64,000 nucleotides of DNA. Origin: Aliirhizobium wenxiniae (GTDB taxonomy: Bacteria > Pseudomonadota > Alphaproteobacteria > Rhizobiales > Rhizobiaceae). Below are positions 62,154 to 64,000 of the stretch, one piece after another; position 1 is the first letter of the stretch, and every line of letters begins with the position of its first letter. A program made the position numbers and the translations under genes. The notes beneath the pieces are model-generated. The model did not search any database. It saw nothing but the letters and a program-made list of their open reading frames with translations, and was not told where the DNA came from. The stretch covers positions 392,488 to 456,487 of the forward strand of contig NZ_JAEUAN010000001.1 of assembly GCF_019511445.1 (NCBI RefSeq). Reading direction: 5' to 3'.

Positions 62154-62165
62154 GGGCGAAATTCC

Positions 62166-62957
62166 TTAGGCGCGGCGGGCCGGCGCCATCTTGCTGAGAC
62201 GGGAGACGAGCTGGATGAGGCCCATGGAAAGCCAGGTCATGGCAAAGGCGATGACGGCAAGTGCGGAGGGCTCATAGGCCTTGTTGGCGCCTACAAGCTG
62301 AAGATAAGGGCCAAAGGCCGGGCGGTTGAGAAGGGCTGCCATGGTGAACTCGCCCATGACGATGGCGAAGGTGATGAAGGCGCCGGACAGCACGCCCGAC
62401 ATGACATTCGGAAAAATGCAGCGAAACAGGATGGTCGGCCATTTCGCGCCGAGGATTTCGGCGGCTTCCGTCAAGGTGCGGACATCGATCGTGCGCATCG
62501 CCGTGTCGACCGACCGGTACATGTAGGGCAGGGACAGGGTGATGTAGGACATGACGAGCAGCACATTGGTGCCGAAGGTCGAGCCGGTGAACGGGATATA
62601 GGACGAGGAATTGTAGAGGCGCAGGTAACCGAAGACGATGACGATCGCCGGGATGACGAGCGGCATCAGGGTGACGAATTCGACCACGGGGCGCATCTGC
62701 GGCAGGCGCAGGCGCACCCAATAGGCAGTCGGCACGACGAGCAGCATGCCGAAGATGATGGTGAACAGCGCCATCAGCATCGAAAAGCCGAAAGTCTGCT
62801 GGAACTGGATATCGGAAAACACCGAGCCATAGGCGTCGAACGAATATTCGCCACGGCGCATGCGCAGCGAGAATTCGAACGTGCCGAGCAGCGGCACGAA
62901 GAAATAGATGACGCCGATGGCGATGGCGAGCCAGGCGAAGAATTTGGTCATCTTCAT
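62166..62957 (-). CDS. ABC transporter permease (second)
   Basis: 263 residues with six membrane segments. The EAA loop is LTEAAEILGAKWPTILFRCIFP, which contacts the ATPase. The pattern fits PotC-type permeases of polyamine/phosphonate-class importers. Ten bases separate it from the first permease. Confidence 0.93.
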   Translation of the reverse strand: MKMTKFFAWLAIAIGVIYFFVPLLGTFEFSLRMRRGEYSFDAYGSVFSDIQFQQTFGFSMLMALFTIIFGMLLVVPTAYWVRLRLPQMRPVVEFVTLMPLVIPAIVIVFGYLRLYNSSSYIPFTGSTFGTNVLLVMSYITLSLPYMYRSVDTAMRTIDVRTLTEAAEILGAKWPTILFRCIFPNVMSGVLSGAFITFAIVMGEFTMAALLNRPAFGPYLQLVGANKAYEPSALAVIAFAMTWLSMGLIQLVSRLSKMAPARRA

Positions 62958-62967
62958 CGGTCCGCCC

Positions 62968-63843
62968 TCACTTCTGCCAGCGTTCGGCGCGCATGCGCAG
63001 CCAGATATAGAGAATGTTGGAAAGGCCGGTGATGACGATCATGCCGAGCGCCAGGGCATAACCGAGATTGGGGTTATGCAGCACGTCGCCGCGGATCTGT
63101 GCATAGAGCAGGATCGGCACGATGTTGAGCGAGGAGCCGGTCAGCGCGTAAGCCGTGGCGATGGCGCCGAAGGCGTTGGCGAATAGCAGCAGGCTGGTAC
63201 CCAGAAGGCTCGGCCAGAGGATCGGAAAGGCGACCATGCGCCAGTATTGCCAGGTTGATGCGCCGAGGATTTCGGAGGCTTCGCGCCATTCCTTCTTCAG
63301 GCCGTCGAGTGCGGGCGTCAGGATCAGCACCATCAGCGGGATCTGGAAGAACATGTAGGTGACGGTCAGGCCGACGAAGGACAGGAGATTGAAGCCGGTC
63401 GAATAGAGATTGAAGCCGAACCAGTCGCGCAGGAAGACCGTGACAAGCCCGGTGCGGCCAAGCGTTGCGATGAAAGCGAAGGCGAGCGGTACGCCGGCGA
63501 AATTCGAGGCGACGCCGGAGAAGGTCAGGAGGCCCGAGCGGATCCAGGAGGGCAGCCCCCCGAGCACGATTGCCCAGGCGAGGAAAAAGCCGATCAGCGC
63601 GCCACCCAGCGACGAGGCGAAGGAGACCTTTATGGAGATCCAGTAGGCTGACATGATCGTCGGGGTGAACAGGTCGGCGATATTCTTGAAGGTAAAGTCA
63701 CCTTCCGGCGTGAAGAAGGCGCCCACGACGAGATAGAGCGTCGGGACCAGCAGAAACATCAAAGCGAAGATCATGAACGGCGCGATGCCGAGCCAATCGA
63801 TGACGGTACGTCTGTCGATGAAGGACGAGGATGCCGTTGCCAT
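62968..63843 (-). CDS. ABC transporter permease (first)
   Basis: 291 residues from ATG 63843, six membrane segments with a long N-terminal extension. The EAA loop is REASEILGASTWQYWRMVAFP. It resembles PotB-type permeases. The next gene upstream is beyond the right edge and is likely the periplasmic binding protein that would name the substrate. Confidence 0.92.
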   Translation of the reverse strand: MATASSSFIDRRTVIDWLGIAPFMIFALMFLLVPTLYLVVGAFFTPEGDFTFKNIADLFTPTIMSAYWISIKVSFASSLGGALIGFFLAWAIVLGGLPSWIRSGLLTFSGVASNFAGVPLAFAFIATLGRTGLVTVFLRDWFGFNLYSTGFNLLSFVGLTVTYMFFQIPLMVLILTPALDGLKKEWREASEILGASTWQYWRMVAFPILWPSLLGTSLLLFANAFGAIATAYALTGSSLNIVPILLYAQIRGDVLHNPNLGYALALGMIVITGLSNILYIWLRMRAERWQK

Positions 63844-63877
63844 GAAAAAGCGCCTTTGGAAGATTTTGCACGAAAAA

Positions 63878-64000
63878 GGCCCCCTCTGGCCTGCCGGCCA
63901 TCTCCCCCACAAGGAGGGAGAGGACCTGCCGCACCCGCTCGATGATTATCTCTGCGGAGCGGCCAGGTTAAACCCTTCCCCTTGCGGGGAGGGTTGGGAG
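63878..64000. repeat. Intergenic repeat at the right edge
   Basis: A palindrome-rich stretch (GGCCTGCCGGCC, CTCCCCCACAAGG/AGGGAGAG, CCTTCCCCTTGCGGGGAGGG) cut by the window end. It shares the CTCCCCC(A/T)..GGGAGAG core with 18715-18898. Confidence 0.6.

Overview
The window looks like chromosomal DNA of a GC-rich alphaproteobacterium of the Rhizobiaceae (Agrobacterium/Rhizobium/Allorhizobium group). Reasons: the carA / yqeY / dnaG / rpoD neighbourhood, galactarate-pathway enzymes very like those known from Agrobacterium, DUF930 and ChrR-type genes, an EcfG-type (GGAAC-N16-CGTT) promoter, and palindromic intergenic repeats typical of rhizobial genomes. I see no phage, integrase, transposase, CRISPR array or rRNA. 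The identification rests on family recognition by eye, not on a database search.

Layout. 1-2.7 kb: a two-gene DNA-repair pair (radical SAM protein with HhH tail, then a DUF4130-UdgX fusion). 2.7-5.6 kb: a small membrane ORF, a DUF2235 hydrolase with a membrane/coiled-coil partner, and an AHSA1 protein. 5.7-9.2 kb: carB. 9.4-18.7 kb: PAP2-like membrane enzyme, Fsr-type MFS pump, zinc metallopeptidase, GGDEF protein, DUF2938 protein, TetA-like MFS pump, MATE pump. 18.9-25.6 kb: carA, then divergently yqeY, dnaG and rpoD. 25.7-31.1 kb: DUF930 envelope protein, a 55-residue acidic protein, tRNA-Ile(CAU), SIMPL protein, YjbQ, PAP2 phosphatase, SDR. 31.1-36.4 kb: a divergent ECF sigma / ChrR anti-sigma locus with FAD oxidoreductase, DUF1365 and Cfa-like genes, the arrangement of singlet-oxygen response loci. 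36.4-40.4 kb: two single-domain response regulators and two Crp/Fnr-type regulators in an alternating, apparently duplicated arrangement around a DnaJ-type chaperone gene. 40.5-48.7 kb: pepT, then a minus-strand catabolic module (gntR, kdgD, gci, gli, TRAP dctPQM) that imports and degrades galactarate or galacturonate lactones. 49-55.4 kb: DUF922 protease, M20 peptidase, a VOC/hydrolase fusion resembling MhqO-MhqD, ROK kinase, CutC and an AGE-family epimerase. 55.6-59.4 kb: metH. 59.6-64 kb: an MHS transporter and an ABC importer (ATPase and two permeases) whose binding protein probably lies just past the right edge.

How the genes work together. CarA and CarB form carbamoyl-phosphate synthetase although about 9.7 kb apart. 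YqeY/DnaG/RpoD is the macromolecular-synthesis neighbourhood. In the hexarate module Gli, Gci and KdgD take D-galactaro-1,5-lactone to the 1,4-lactone, then to a keto-deoxy acid, then to alpha-ketoglutarate semialdehyde; uronate dehydrogenase and the last dehydrogenase are not in the window. A TGTAYGACAA motif lies at both the gntR and kdgD promoters and is the likely GntR operator.

The best leads for something new are the radical SAM/UdgX pair, the mirror-image ECF promoters at the sigma/ChrR locus, the EcfG-type promoters in the duplicated regulator region, the MhqO-MhqD-like fusion, a palindromic operator inside the metH promoter, and two small genes (38 and 55 residues). Promoters and operators were read by eye and are inferences.
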